Assembly: GCA_023250195.1 (NCBI GenBank)
Contig: JAHFBF010000004.1
Coordinates: 69,675-133,674 of the forward strand
DNA length: 64,000 nucleotides
DNA from: Candidatus Melainabacteria bacterium
Lineage (GTDB): Bacteria; Cyanobacteriota; Vampirovibrionia; 2-02-FULL-35-15
Direction: 5' to 3'
Both the position numbers and the translations under genes were made by a program. Below, piece by piece: positions 25,840 to 34,318 of this stretch. Every line of letters starts with the position of its first letter. Position 1 is the stretch's first letter. Under the pieces are notes generated by a model, which saw only the letters and a list, made by a program, of their open reading frames with translations, was not told the DNA's origin and made no database searches.

Positions 25840-26923
25840 ACAAAAAAACCAAAATCCTCAATTCTCAACTCTTAATTCTCAATTCCTTCGTAGATATCCG
25901 GCAGAGTGGGAAAACCAGTGTGCTACCTGGCTTTCATGGCCTCATAATGAAAAGGAATGGGGGAAAGAAAGACTACAGAGAATACGAGGATTTTACATTG
26001 AATTAATTAATAAAATCTTGCAATTCCAGGATGTAAATCTTATTTTTGCAAATGAAGCGTTGTTGGAAGAGGTATCATCTGATAAACAGTTTGTAAAGGC
26101 AATTCATGAATTGCCTCAACGACTAAAAAAAATAATTCTTCCAAACAATGACATCTGGATTAGAGATTATGGTCCATTTTTTATGGAAACTTGTAGAGGC
26201 AGGGTTACCCTGCCTCTACTAATTGATTTTGAATTTAATGCATGGGGAGGGAAATTCCCTCCCTGGGATTTAGACAATAATATTCCTAAAGAGATCGCTT
26301 TTTCTCTAGAGTATGAAATCGAATCGTACCCAATAATCATGGAAGGTGGTTCTCTGGAGTTCTCCGGAGATGGCTTAATTCTAACAACTGAACAATGTCT
26401 TTTAAATAAAAACAGAAACTCGACTTTAAGTAAAACTAATATTGAAAACATTTTAAAATCTGCTTTTAATATTGAAGAAATAATCTGGTTAAAACAAGGA
26501 CTGGAAGGGGATCATACAGATGGACACATAGATGATGTAGCTAGATTTATAAGTCCAAGAAAAATTTTAATTTGTAAATCTAATGACAAAAAAGATGGAA
26601 ATTACGAACATCTGAATGAAAGCATTGAATATTTAAAAAAATGGACTCATTCAAAAAAAGGATATAAGCTGGAAGTTATAGAACTGCCTATGCCGGATCG
26701 TATGGAAATTAAAAATGAAAGACTTCCGAACTCTTATGCAAACTTTATTTTTGTAAATGGCGGAGTAATTATTCCGACATTTAACTGTCCATCTGATAAA
26801 ACAGCACTTGAAATATTTAAAAAAGTTTTTCCAGACAGAAAAGTGACAGAGATTGATTGTTCACTTTTAATTCAAGAGGGCGGTGGACTCCATTGTATGA
26901 CAAAGCAGGAGCCACTTATTTAA
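25829..26923 (+). CDS. aguA: Agmatine deiminase
   Basis: 364 residues. It converts agmatine to N-carbamoylputrescine, the substrate of the preceding gene product. Family motifs: EWENQCATWLSWPHNEKEWG, IWIRDYGPFF, FNAWGGKFPPWDLDN, GGSLEFSGDG, GDHTDGHIDDVARF and the catalytic cysteine in EGGGLHCMTKQEP. Two stretches look foreign: residues 9-19 (NPQFSTLNSQF), also found inside MnmE here, and residues 122-131 (CRGRVTLPLL), encoded by a perfect 27-base palindrome of the dispersed family. Both keep the frame and fall outside the catalytic motifs. The last bases overlap the converging Nudix gene. Confidence 0.95.
   Translation: MKTKQKNQNPQFSTLNSQFLRRYPAEWENQCATWLSWPHNEKEWGKERLQRIRGFYIELINKILQFQDVNLIFANEALLEEVSSDKQFVKAIHELPQRLKKIILPNNDIWIRDYGPFFMETCRGRVTLPLLIDFEFNAWGGKFPPWDLDNNIPKEIAFSLEYEIESYPIIMEGGSLEFSGDGLILTTEQCLLNKNRNSTLSKTNIENILKSAFNIEEIIWLKQGLEGDHTDGHIDDVARFISPRKILICKSNDKKDGNYEHLNESIEYLKKWTHSKKGYKLEVIELPMPDRMEIKNERLPNSYANFIFVNGGVIIPTFNCPSDKTALEIFKKVFPDRKVTEIDCSLLIQEGGGLHCMTKQEPLI
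25853..25886. repeat. In-frame AATTCTC repeat in aguA
   Basis: A low-complexity repeat of the unit TCTCAATTC or TCTTAATTC, coding for NPQFSTLNSQF near the N-terminus of AguA. A related sequence on the opposite strand at 51331-51361 encodes NPQFSILDSQF in MnmE. Confidence 0.65.
26193..26219. repeat. Perfect GTAGAGG palindrome inside aguA
   Basis: GTAGAGGCAGGG, TTA, CCCTGCCTCTAC: a 12-base perfect inverted repeat, inserted in frame so that it codes for CRGRVTLPL in AguA. The ends are those of the dispersed palindrome family; the core differs from every other copy. Confidence 0.8.
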
Positions 26924-27329
26924 TTTGATGTACAACACTCAAAAAAAACTCTTTATCTTTCTTATGTGTTAGTAACTCAGGTACCTTTTCTTTTTTAACC
27001 CACACTGCTTCGGGATTTGCAGGATCAATTGGTTTTAAAGCTTCCTGATTCGTTCTAAACAAAAACATAAACATTGTTTTTAATTCTGATTTATCATCGC
27101 TGCCATCCAAACCAATTCTATAGCGTTCATAAGAACCAAGCTCTTTAATCAGCTCAAGTTCATTAATTCCTGACTCTTCATAAATCTCTCTAATGGCTGC
27201 CTGTAATTCATTTTCACCTTCATCAATATGTCCTTTTGGTAAAGACCAGGAATTCCCATTTTGACTTACCACAAGGACTAAATTATCTTTGTTTAATACA
27301 ATACCGCCGGCACTTAATGTCTTTTTCAT
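26916..27329 (-). CDS. Nudix hydrolase
   Basis: 137 residues. The Nudix box is complete: GHIDEGENELQAAIREIYEESGI fits GX5EX7REUXEEXGU, which binds the metal and catalyses hydrolysis of a nucleoside diphosphate linked to another group. It starts MKKTLSAGGIVLNKDN, as do Ap4A-hydrolase and MutT-like members. The substrate is not evident; diadenosine polyphosphates are a fair guess. No Shine-Dalgarno precedes the ATG. It converges with aguA (8-base overlap) and lies 37 bases after the next minus-strand gene. Confidence 0.9.
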   Translation of the reverse strand: MKKTLSAGGIVLNKDNLVLVVSQNGNSWSLPKGHIDEGENELQAAIREIYEESGINELELIKELGSYERYRIGLDGSDDKSELKTMFMFLFRTNQEALKPIDPANPEAVWVKKEKVPELLTHKKDKEFFLSVVHQIK

Positions 27330-27366
27330 ATCACTTATTTGAAGTTGCTTTCTTTAGTACTAACTC

Positions 27367-28113
27367 TTAAGACTTTGAATCTTTAACTACTGGTACTTCT
27401 TTTTTTAGTAACTCTTTTCCTTTTAGTGAAAACTCACCTGACGATAAAGCTGCAAATACAATGTCAAATGTTTTATCCTTAGAAAATTCATTTGTAACTT
27501 TCCAGCCTTTCTCTGTTTCTTTACATGCAAGAGATTCTTTTAATTTTCTTCCATCAACGTAATTCTCTTGAACAAAAACCAGAACTGCACCCTTATAATC
27601 TGCCTGCCCAATAATATAGATTGAGATTATCTTCTCGGCATCTGACTTACTCTCTTCCAAAACCTTTTTATTTTTAAAAAGTGTTTTTATCTTTTGCTTA
27701 TCAGTATCTGTAAAATTGTCACTAATCCAATCAAGATCTCCTGACCTGTTTGCCGAAAAAACTGATGCGATTGCATTTTCTACAGTACTTCTGTCAACGT
27801 CTTCTTTTTTTTCAACCATTTGAATCTCTTTTAGAGGACTATACAGTTTTCCCAGAAGAACAGCTTCTGCAAATTCATCAGGTTTCTTATCACGAGGTTT
27901 CTCTTTAAGCCATAGGTTTGTTCTTTTAACCCTGAATATTATTTCCCCACTTTCAATAACTTCAGTTTTTTTATCTTTTGCCTGTTTTTGTTCTAAAATT
28001 TTACTGGTGGCTTTTTGCAATATATCTTCGGGAGCTTCTGACTTAGCTTCAAATAAAGCACCGTTCATAACAACTAATCCCAAAACTAAAATAATTAAAT
28101 AGATTTTTTTCAT
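27367..28113 (-). CDS. Unknown secreted protein
   Basis: 248 residues. A signal peptide is clear (KKIYLIILVLGLVVMNGALF, residues 2-21). The mature part is charged with many Lys/Glu, and has no recognised catalytic motif. It contains SVFSANRSGDLDWISDNF and IYIIGQADYKGAVLVFVQEN, which suggest a mixed alpha/beta fold such as those in SnoaL/NTF2-type or lumazine-like stress proteins; I cannot confirm this. CGGAGA stands 8 bases before the ATG. It diverges from the DUF255 gene. Confidence 0.6.
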   Translation of the reverse strand: MKKIYLIILVLGLVVMNGALFEAKSEAPEDILQKATSKILEQKQAKDKKTEVIESGEIIFRVKRTNLWLKEKPRDKKPDEFAEAVLLGKLYSPLKEIQMVEKKEDVDRSTVENAIASVFSANRSGDLDWISDNFTDTDKQKIKTLFKNKKVLEESKSDAEKIISIYIIGQADYKGAVLVFVQENYVDGRKLKESLACKETEKGWKVTNEFSKDKTFDIVFAALSSGEFSLKGKELLKKEVPVVKDSKS

Positions 28114-28200
28114 TTTTATATCTCCGCAAACTTAATTGTATAATAAAAATCCGGGTATAATTGGTATTCTGCTAAAATCAAAATCTAATTTCCTAAACAA

Positions 28201-29820
28201 ATGAAAAAAATTGTATTCAGTCTTATAATCCTAATAATTGTAATATCAAGTTATACAAATGCACTAAGTGTAAATAATGATATTTCATGGGAACCCTGGG
28301 CTAATTCTGTTTTTGAAAAAGCAAAGAAAGAAAATAAATTTGTAATTCTGGATCTTGAAGCTGTATGGTGTCACTGGTGTCATGTGATGCACGAAGAAAC
28401 ATATAAAGATCCGACTATTGTTGAATTAATTAAATCTCATTTTATCCCTGTTCGTGTAGATCAGGACTCACGTCCTGATCTATCAAATCGTTACAGAGAA
28501 TATGGTTGGCCTGCCACAATTGTTTTTAATTCAAAAGGAGAAGAAATTATAAAACGTGCGGGATATATTTCATCGGATGAGTTGAAAATTGAATTGCAGA
28601 AGATTATTGATGATCCAACCCCGGAAGAATCACCACTGGATATATCAAATATAAAATACTCAAATAATCCCTTTTTATCTGAAGAGCTGAAAAAAGAACT
28701 AATTAAAAATCACAAAACAAGTTTTGATCCGGTACTTGGCGGGTTAAAAACGAGACAGAAATATCTGGATAGAGACAGCGTGGAATACTCACTAATAATA
28801 GTTAAAAATAATCAAGAAAAAGAAATGGCAAAGAAAACACTTGATGCTGCAATTATGCTGATAGACCCGGTCTGGGGTGGTGTTTATCAGTATTCAACAA
28901 TGAGCGGCTGGAATTATCCTCACTTTGAAAGACTTGCATCACTTCAAGGTGAATATATGAAAATTTATTCTCTGGCTTATGAAATATTTAAAGATCCAAA
29001 ATATTTAAAAGCTGCCCAGGATATTTATCAATATACAAAAGAGTTTCTTTCAAGTCCTGACGGTGTTTTTTATGTAAGTCAGGATGCAGATTTAAAACCA
29101 GGGGAACACAGCAGTGAATATTTTAATCTGGATGATAATTCAAGACGAAAACTTGGTGTTCCAAGAGTAGATAAGCATATTTATTCAAGCCAGAACGGTC
29201 TACTCATAAATGGTTTAGTAACTCTATCCACTGCAGCAAATGAAAAGAAATATTTAGATGATGCTGCTAAAGCAAGTGAATGGATTATTAAACACAGAAG
29301 TATAAATGCTGGTTTCTCTCAAACACTAAGCTGGATATTTCGTGATTGGACTTCTCCTGAAACTATTATTAAATCAATCCAGTGGATTCTATCAAACAAA
29401 AGCTTGCCGGAGCGCGGTTTCAGACATGATGAAAAAGATGCAGCTGGTCCATATTTAAGTGACACAGTAAACATGGGGCAGGCATTTTTAAGTCTTTATT
29501 CCATTACAAAAGATCGTAAGTGGCTGATTTATGCTGAACAAGCTGCAAGATTTATAGAAAGAAACTTTGAGGCTCCAATAGCCGGCTTTGCTACAGCTAA
29601 GCCTTCATGCGAAGTCTGTGCAGTACGAAAACCGGATATTCAGGTAGATGAAAATGTTGTATTGGTTAAATTTGCAAGTGAGTTATTTAAATTTGTTAAT
29701 GATGATAGCTATAGAGAGATTGCAGAACATGGAATGAGGTTTTTAGCTACACCGGAAATTGCTACAAGAACAATTACAGAATCCGGGATATTGATTGCTG
29801 ATCTGAAGTTGAAAAATTAA
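28201..29820 (+). CDS. Secreted thioredoxin-like DUF255 (YyaL/SSP411-type) protein
   Basis: 539 residues with an N-terminal signal peptide (residues 1-23). The first domain has thioredoxin-like sequence with VWCHWCHVMHEETYKDP, the hallmark of the DUF255/Thioredox_DsbH family, and a YGWPATIVF cis-proline loop. The remainder resembles the (alpha/alpha)6-barrel of N-acylglucosamine 2-epimerase type proteins, as in YyaL homologues (YVSQDADLKPGEHSSEYF; SSQNGLLINGLV; a Cys pair in CEVCAVRKPD). Function is not established; a redox role in the periplasm is likely. A -10-like TGCTAAAAT lies 22 bases before the ATG and there is no Shine-Dalgarno. Confidence 0.85.
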   Translation: MKKIVFSLIILIIVISSYTNALSVNNDISWEPWANSVFEKAKKENKFVILDLEAVWCHWCHVMHEETYKDPTIVELIKSHFIPVRVDQDSRPDLSNRYREYGWPATIVFNSKGEEIIKRAGYISSDELKIELQKIIDDPTPEESPLDISNIKYSNNPFLSEELKKELIKNHKTSFDPVLGGLKTRQKYLDRDSVEYSLIIVKNNQEKEMAKKTLDAAIMLIDPVWGGVYQYSTMSGWNYPHFERLASLQGEYMKIYSLAYEIFKDPKYLKAAQDIYQYTKEFLSSPDGVFYVSQDADLKPGEHSSEYFNLDDNSRRKLGVPRVDKHIYSSQNGLLINGLVTLSTAANEKKYLDDAAKASEWIIKHRSINAGFSQTLSWIFRDWTSPETIIKSIQWILSNKSLPERGFRHDEKDAAGPYLSDTVNMGQAFLSLYSITKDRKWLIYAEQAARFIERNFEAPIAGFATAKPSCEVCAVRKPDIQVDENVVLVKFASELFKFVNDDSYREIAEHGMRFLATPEIATRTITESGILIADLKLKN

Positions 29821-29937
29821 GCTATTTGTAATGTAAACCTTACAAGGTTAAAAATGTAACTTTTTAATTATATTTGACTAGCTGAGTTATTCATGGTCAA
29901 ATAGTTTTAATTAATAAATTTATTTTTTGGAGATTAT

Positions 29938-30189
29938 GTGAAAAAAGTCATCGCTGTAGGTGAATCTATAGGCATAAGAGAACAAGTCCAAAAACGGTTA
30001 AAACCTACGCCTGAAGAAATAGCGAGAGCACACTTCCCAGACAATTTAAGAGCTCAAGCGTTGGATGCCAAGCTAAGAAGAACGGGACATCTTGAAGATG
30101 GAGAGAAACAAGAATTAAGAGAATATATAAGACAAGGAATGGGAAGGTTTCTTGATATGGTTCTTAGAAATGCACTGGACAGACTATAA
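29938..30189 (+). CDS. Small unknown protein, 83 residues
   Basis: Starts with GTG, preceded by TTGGAG at 7 bases. The product is strongly helical and basic/acidic mixed (PTPEEIARAHFPDNLRAQAL, LREYIRQGMGRFLDMVLRN). No signal peptide or cysteine. The last bases overlap the end of the converging DUF1501 gene by 6. I do not recognise a family. Good ribosome site and sensible composition support a real gene. Confidence 0.6.
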   Translation: MKKVIAVGESIGIREQVQKRLKPTPEEIARAHFPDNLRAQALDAKLRRTGHLEDGEKQELREYIRQGMGRFLDMVLRNALDRL

Positions 30190-31650
30190 ATTTAATTCAC
30201 TCCAATTTTTAGGGACCTCTCTGTGTCGGACACTTGTTTGTACAGAGCCTCTCATTGTACAGGTAGCCCACCCAATCTGATTTGCTAAGTATTCACCAAA
30301 ATAAGATGCATCTAAAGGGGTCCCGACGATATCACCGTTTGGTCTGGTTTCACCAATTACTTCACCGCCCCTGCCTTGAGACTTATAAATAAAAGCTGAA
30401 TTAGAATTTGGCCAGTGATCTCTTCCTTGACTGCCATTTATCCTTGGAGTCCTGCCAAATTCTGAAAAGACAGCTACAACTACAGGTAGTCCTCTAGCCT
30501 CAATATCACTTATCAATGCAAAAAGTGCTCTATCAAGTTGTGGAAATAATCTCTTTGAATGTGTTTCTATATTGTAATGATGATCAAAATGTCCTGTACT
30601 ATCATAAGCAACTCTGACACCCCTCTCAATCAGCCTTCTACTTATTAAAAATTGTTCACCAAATGGATTTCTTCCATACATATCCCTGACTCTATCCGGC
30701 TCTCTAAATAAATCAAATGCATGTCTCAGTTCTCCTGTCATTTGTGATATTGCATCTTCTCTTACATTTACAAATTGTGTAACTCTTGGAGTATCCGGCA
30801 ATGTTGAGCCTTCTTCAAAAGCTCTTATCAAGCTAATAATTTCAGACATCCTCCTCTCATCAACCTGTCCACCAAATGGATTTAGGAAGCCTACCTCAGG
30901 TACATGCTGCGAGTAAGTAACATTAGATGTCTGCTGGTGCATTGAGCCGGCAAGTGGAGCTATAAACGGAGTAATATTACCATCTACCATTGGTTCATAA
31001 TACTGAAGAACATAATGTCTGGAATTAGGTGCTCCAGTTCTTTGTAATTGTTTGGTGATTTCTAGAAGGGGTGATGATTTTTTTGCATCCCAGTAGAAAC
31101 TATCACCATTCCCACTTCGTGAGATTTCATGATTCCCTGTCATCATAAGTGCAGAAGCACTAGGATGTCCTGAATTATTATGTCTAAGATTTCTTATAAC
31201 TACAGCTTTGTCCATAATTCCTGCAGTAAGCGGTAAATTCTCCGAGATAAAAACACCTTTTGCACTAGTTCTAATTCTCCTAAAAGGGCCTCTAAGACTA
31301 GCGTCTGCATCATCTGGCAATGGATCCCATGTCTCTCTTTGGCTTGCACCACCTTGCAAATGAATTGCTATTAATGAGTAACCTGGATCTCTACCTTTTG
31401 GATCTAGAGATCTCATATATGTTTCCGGTGGTGCCTCTGCTATATCAGCTGCCATTGCTTCTGAAGTTCCTAAACCAGGAATTCGACTTAGGCATGCAAG
31501 TGCTGCTGTTGTTACGCCAATGCCAAGAAAACCTCTTCTGCTCAAAAGCTCTGGATGTGGGGTTCCTTCTTTAACCAGGCGAGAAGAGGGAGATAACTTC
31601 TCGACATGAGGATAAAGGCTTGGGTGAGGTCCAGATACTTTTGTTACCAT
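30184..31650 (-). CDS. DUF1501 family protein with Tat signal
   Basis: 488 residues. The twin-arginine signal is SRRGFLGIG at about residues 37-45, followed by a hydrophobic stretch (VTTAALACLSRIPG), so the folded protein is exported by Tat. The remaining part fits DUF1501, a relative of the sulfatase/alkaline phosphatase fold: LIAIHLQGGASQRETWDPLP, NSGHPSASALMMTGNHE, GRTPRINGSQGRDHWPNSNS. The metal ligands expected in this fold are partly visible (HLQGG, FDHH, EFGRTP, GRDHW). Its substrate is not known. No Shine-Dalgarno is evident. Confidence 0.85.
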   Translation of the reverse strand: MVTKVSGPHPSLYPHVEKLSPSSRLVKEGTPHPELLSRRGFLGIGVTTAALACLSRIPGLGTSEAMAADIAEAPPETYMRSLDPKGRDPGYSLIAIHLQGGASQRETWDPLPDDADASLRGPFRRIRTSAKGVFISENLPLTAGIMDKAVVIRNLRHNNSGHPSASALMMTGNHEISRSGNGDSFYWDAKKSSPLLEITKQLQRTGAPNSRHYVLQYYEPMVDGNITPFIAPLAGSMHQQTSNVTYSQHVPEVGFLNPFGGQVDERRMSEIISLIRAFEEGSTLPDTPRVTQFVNVREDAISQMTGELRHAFDLFREPDRVRDMYGRNPFGEQFLISRRLIERGVRVAYDSTGHFDHHYNIETHSKRLFPQLDRALFALISDIEARGLPVVVAVFSEFGRTPRINGSQGRDHWPNSNSAFIYKSQGRGGEVIGETRPNGDIVGTPLDASYFGEYLANQIGWATCTMRGSVQTSVRHREVPKNWSELNL

Positions 31651-31919
31651 AAGATTAATGTCTTTAAATGCTACAACGATACAAACAACTACTGCTAAAA
31701 TTATTTTATAATTTTAGATAAGACCTAGATCTTCCAATTAGAAATATTCTAGATCTAAATTAAGAACTTTGTTTATATATTAAGTAAGGCCGCTGTAAGA
31801 TTATTGTAAGAAAATATGTTTACCACTGGACAGTTAAATAATAAAGGTGATTGCATAGTTTGAATTCTTATATTTTTAGATTAGTTTATTCTTTTGGCAA
31901 ACCCCGGAGATGCAAAAGC
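31651..31919. other. Intergenic region upstream of the secreted-protein cluster
   Basis: About 270 bases between the DUF1501 start and the Cys-rich pseudogene. I see no gene and no repeat copy. It must include the DUF1501 promoter and may contain the degraded 5-prime part of the neighbouring pseudogene. Confidence 0.4.
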
Positions 31920-32134
31920 TTGCTACCAACATTTGTGGAAACTGGTGGAACAATTGAAAGTTTCTGGAACTGTACTTGTGTAGAATCTCACCAGCAGCAA
32001 AATCAATACAAACTATATGTGGAAATAATTCCTGTGATGCTGGTGATGAGTGTGATGGTTCAGATCTATGCAATGGAATAGAACATTCCTGCCAAACATT
32101 TTATCATCCGGATTGCACTTGTGTGCGAGAGTAA
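31920..32134 (+). pseudogene. Remnant of a Cys-rich secreted protein gene, frameshifted
   Basis: Two reading frames each carry part of a cysteine-rich repeat protein. The first part ends ESFWNCTCVE. The other frame, from about 32012, reads ICGNNSCDAGDECDGSDLCN and then GIEHSCQTFYHPDCTCVRE before the stop at 32132-32134. CGNxxCDxGDECDG units are typical of Cys-rich repeats in secreted proteins of Myxococcota and other bacteria. The repeated CTCV(E/R) ending shows that both parts belong to one gene, separated by a frameshift near 31985-32010. No good start codon remains. It belongs to the cluster of secreted proteins downstream. Confidence 0.6.
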
Positions 32135-32137
32135 AAA

Positions 32138-32215
32138 GCTGCCTAGTAAAAGTAGTAAGAACCAAAATAGCACAGTTTCAAGGGCAGGTTTATATTCATA
32201 AATAACTATCATACT
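32138..32215 (+). repeat. Triplicated noncoding repeat, copy 1
   Basis: AGCTGCCTAGTAAAAGTAG, then AAGAACCAAAATAGCACAG, TTTCAAGGGCAGGTTTATAT and AACTATCAT. It directly follows the stop codon of the Cys-rich remnant. Related copies are at 33267-33327 and 34230-34310; each stands at the 3-prime edge of a secreted-protein gene. Confidence 0.65.
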
Positions 32216-32279
32216 CTTATAGGTGCTTATTTATATTAGAATAGATGTTGGTTTTTTTTGTATTTATAAGGAGAAAATA

Positions 32280-33272
32280 ATGAAAAGTTTTAAATCAATT
32301 AAAGTAATAGCACTATGTTTTATATTTCTATTTATATTAATAGGTGTATTTAGCAAAAACAATGCAGCCACTTTTATAGTAACTGATAACAATCCATTTT
32401 TCCCAAATGATCAAACCGTTACTGGTCCTGGATTTTTCCCTTTTAGCAACAGTCAGGGAGTTATTACTTTATTTAATCAACAATGCCCGAATCCTGAATT
32501 TACATTTGATGGACCAGATTCACTTTTTGGCTCTACACTAGAAATCGGTCCTGCAGCAAATAGTGCTGAAACTGGAAGCAGAGATATTTTAGTTTTTGAT
32601 ATGAATGGAAATGTTTCGCTTGACTTCTTAAATGCTTTTCCACTGGCTGATCCTAATACTATGACTGCTTTTGATCCTTCTATGGGAGATATATTAGGAC
32701 TTTCATTAGTCCCAGGTCCGGGATTCCCTATGAGTGGTACATTTATGATAACGACAAGCTTTAACTGTGATGATGGAATGTCTACGACTTCATCTACTTC
32801 CAGTACTAGTTCATCTTCTGGCTCAACCTCTTCTTCAGGGGGTTCAAGCTCAGGAGGCACATCTTTGACTCCTGTACAAAGTATTGGTGCTGCTATCGGT
32901 GATGAACGTTTTGCTAAAGGCTCAATTGATTTAAAAAAACTTCTCAATCCTGCAGGTGCAGTATCTCCATTTTCAGTTAAAGCAACAATTGAAAACTTAA
33001 ATGGTTCAGTCAATGAATTAATGTCTTTGCAAACTAAATTTGCAGATAACAATATCATGATAGGAATGAGTACCATTCAGGATACATTAAATGAAGTCAT
33101 AAACAATGACAATGAAGCTATTATGATACTGGAACCGTTTAAAAATACTGATCCATCAATAACTAACGGTGAGTTTACTACTGCTATTACTAAAGCTAAA
33201 AAACTAATTACTGAAGCAATGCGAGCTAAAGAACTTATAAAAACAAAACTTGGAAAACTGGAGAAGAAGTAA
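32280..33272 (+). CDS. Secreted protein with Ser/Thr/Gly-rich linker
   Basis: 330 residues from the ATG at 32280, chosen because AAGGAG stands 8 bases upstream; a longer frame from 32223 lacks a site. Signal peptide MKSFKSIKVIALCFIFLFIL. The N-terminal mature domain is beta-rich with three cysteines, ending FNCDDGMS. A Ser/Thr/Gly linker follows (about residues 170-200, runs of TSS and GGSS), then a helical C-terminal domain with conserved-looking DLKKLLNPAGAVSPFSVKA. The layout (beta domain, Ser-rich linker, helical domain) matches the product of the gene ending at 34319. It is not recognised. Surface or extracellular location is likely. Confidence 0.65.
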   Translation: MKSFKSIKVIALCFIFLFILIGVFSKNNAATFIVTDNNPFFPNDQTVTGPGFFPFSNSQGVITLFNQQCPNPEFTFDGPDSLFGSTLEIGPAANSAETGSRDILVFDMNGNVSLDFLNAFPLADPNTMTAFDPSMGDILGLSLVPGPGFPMSGTFMITTSFNCDDGMSTTSSTSSTSSSSGSTSSSGGSSSGGTSLTPVQSIGAAIGDERFAKGSIDLKKLLNPAGAVSPFSVKATIENLNGSVNELMSLQTKFADNNIMIGMSTIQDTLNEVINNDNEAIMILEPFKNTDPSITNGEFTTAITKAKKLITEAMRAKELIKTKLGKLEKK

Positions 33273-33327
33273 GAACTAAAATAGCACAGTTTCAAGGACA
33301 GATTTATATACCGAAATTAGCTATGGA
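33267..33327 (+). repeat. Triplicated noncoding repeat, copy 2
   Basis: AAGTAAGAACTAAAATAGCA, CAGTTTCAAGGACAGATTTA, TATACCGAAATTAGCTATGG. It includes the stop codon of the Ser-rich secreted protein at its left edge. The last half is nearly identical to copy 3. Confidence 0.65.
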
Positions 33328-33480
33328 CGGATGATTTCTATACTTTTTTATTTAAAAGTTATTTTAAATAAAGTATTTTACAATGACTTTTAGATAAATT
33401 TTTCTGTATTACAAAATTCGATTAACTCCTTTAGTTGTTAAACTTTAACCGGGTTAAAAAATATTTTGAGGTATTATAAA

Positions 33481-34128
33481 ATGAAAAAAATAATAAGTCT
33501 GGTTTTAATTTTTGTATTTTTGGTTTCTTTCACTACTAATGGTGTAACTGCTCATGGTATGGGGGGATCTAATAATTCAAGCGGATCGCCATCGGATGCT
33601 GATCCAGAATCTCTTCAAACTCTTCAAGAAGTTGAAACAGCTTTAGCTGACGCCAAAACAAAATTAGCTGAGGCAGGATTTTCATTAAAACTTTTACAAC
33701 AAATTAAAAGATTAGAAGCAAGGCTTATGGATATAGCAATAGATGGTGAAGGTGCTAAACCAACCAAATGTGCTTCAATAGTTGATCAGTCTATACTCAA
33801 GACAGATAAATCTATTCAAGAAATCACAAATAATATTTGTCCTGCTACACAAAGATTAGCTTACAGAGGAATGTGTAATCCATTCTTGTCAAACTTCTCA
33901 GAATGTGAAGCGAAGGAACATGGACATAGTGGGGGACATGACAATGGCGGACATATGGGAATGATGGGTGGCGATAATTCTGGAGAAACTAATATGGCAA
34001 AACCCTGCCTTACTACAGAACAAGCACAGGCTGCAATCTCAGATCTTCAAAGAGTACGCGACAGTTTAGCAAAGATTCAAGGACTAGATGCAAACGCTGA
34101 TAGTGTACCTGATTTGTGTGTAAAATAA
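33481..34128 (+). CDS. Secreted helical protein with His/Gly/Met-rich loop
   Basis: 215 residues from ATG at 33481 with GAGG 8-12 bases upstream (a TTG at 33466 would overlap the ribosome site). Signal peptide KKIISLVLIFVFLVSFTTNG. The middle is helical with heptad-like Leu. Around residues 140-170 a run HGHSGGHDNGGHMGMMGG could bind metal ions such as copper or nickel. The C-terminus reads LDANADSVPDLCVK, alike to LDNNKNGIADVCE at the end of the neighbouring secreted protein; these look like short calcium-binding DxNxDxxxDxC motifs. Six cysteines probably form disulfides. No family is recognised. Confidence 0.65.
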   Translation: MKKIISLVLIFVFLVSFTTNGVTAHGMGGSNNSSGSPSDADPESLQTLQEVETALADAKTKLAEAGFSLKLLQQIKRLEARLMDIAIDGEGAKPTKCASIVDQSILKTDKSIQEITNNICPATQRLAYRGMCNPFLSNFSECEAKEHGHSGGHDNGGHMGMMGGDNSGETNMAKPCLTTEQAQAAISDLQRVRDSLAKIQGLDANADSVPDLCVK

Positions 34129-34160
34129 TTAAATAATTTAGATAAAAAGTTTATTTACAG

Positions 34161-34200
34161 CAAAGATTTTCTGTATATGAAAATCTGATTGTCGTAAAGC
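34161..34200 (+). repeat. Two-hairpin leader element, copy 3 (first hairpin only)
   Basis: Hairpin 1 with arms AGATTTTC (34164-34171) and GAAAATCT (34179-34186), followed by the constant segment TGATTGTCGTAAAGC. It resembles hairpin 1 of the nadK leader (loop TATAT, GTCGTAAAG after the stem). No second hairpin is evident and no gene starts after it on this strand. Confidence 0.55.
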
Positions 34201-34229
34201 TTAGTTGGTAAAAGTAGAACACTATATAA

Positions 34230-34310
34230 AAAAGCTGTCTGGTCAAAGACGTTAGAACTAGAATTAAAGGGGGTCAAGAAAGTATTTATATACCAAAATT
34301 AGCTATGGTT
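34230..34310 (+). repeat. Triplicated noncoding repeat, copy 3
   Basis: AAAGCTGTCTGGTCAAAGAC, GTTAGAACTAGAATTAAAGG, GGGTCAAGAAAGTATTTATA, TACCAAAATTAGCTATGG. It lies between two converging secreted-protein genes. The first half resembles copy 1 and the second half copy 2. Confidence 0.6.
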
Positions 34311-34318
34311 GATTAATT

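Noticed and set aside
26243-26268. Palindrome-like GGGGAGGGAAATTCCCTCCC in aguA
   Set aside because: It encodes NAWGGKFPPWDLDN, the conserved agmatine deiminase motif, so it is native coding sequence and not a repeat insertion.
30195-30260. Palindrome-like stretch near the end of the DUF1501 gene with GAGAGG/CCTCTC words
   Set aside because: Arms do not pair well over the family length and the encoded peptide shows no evident insertion.
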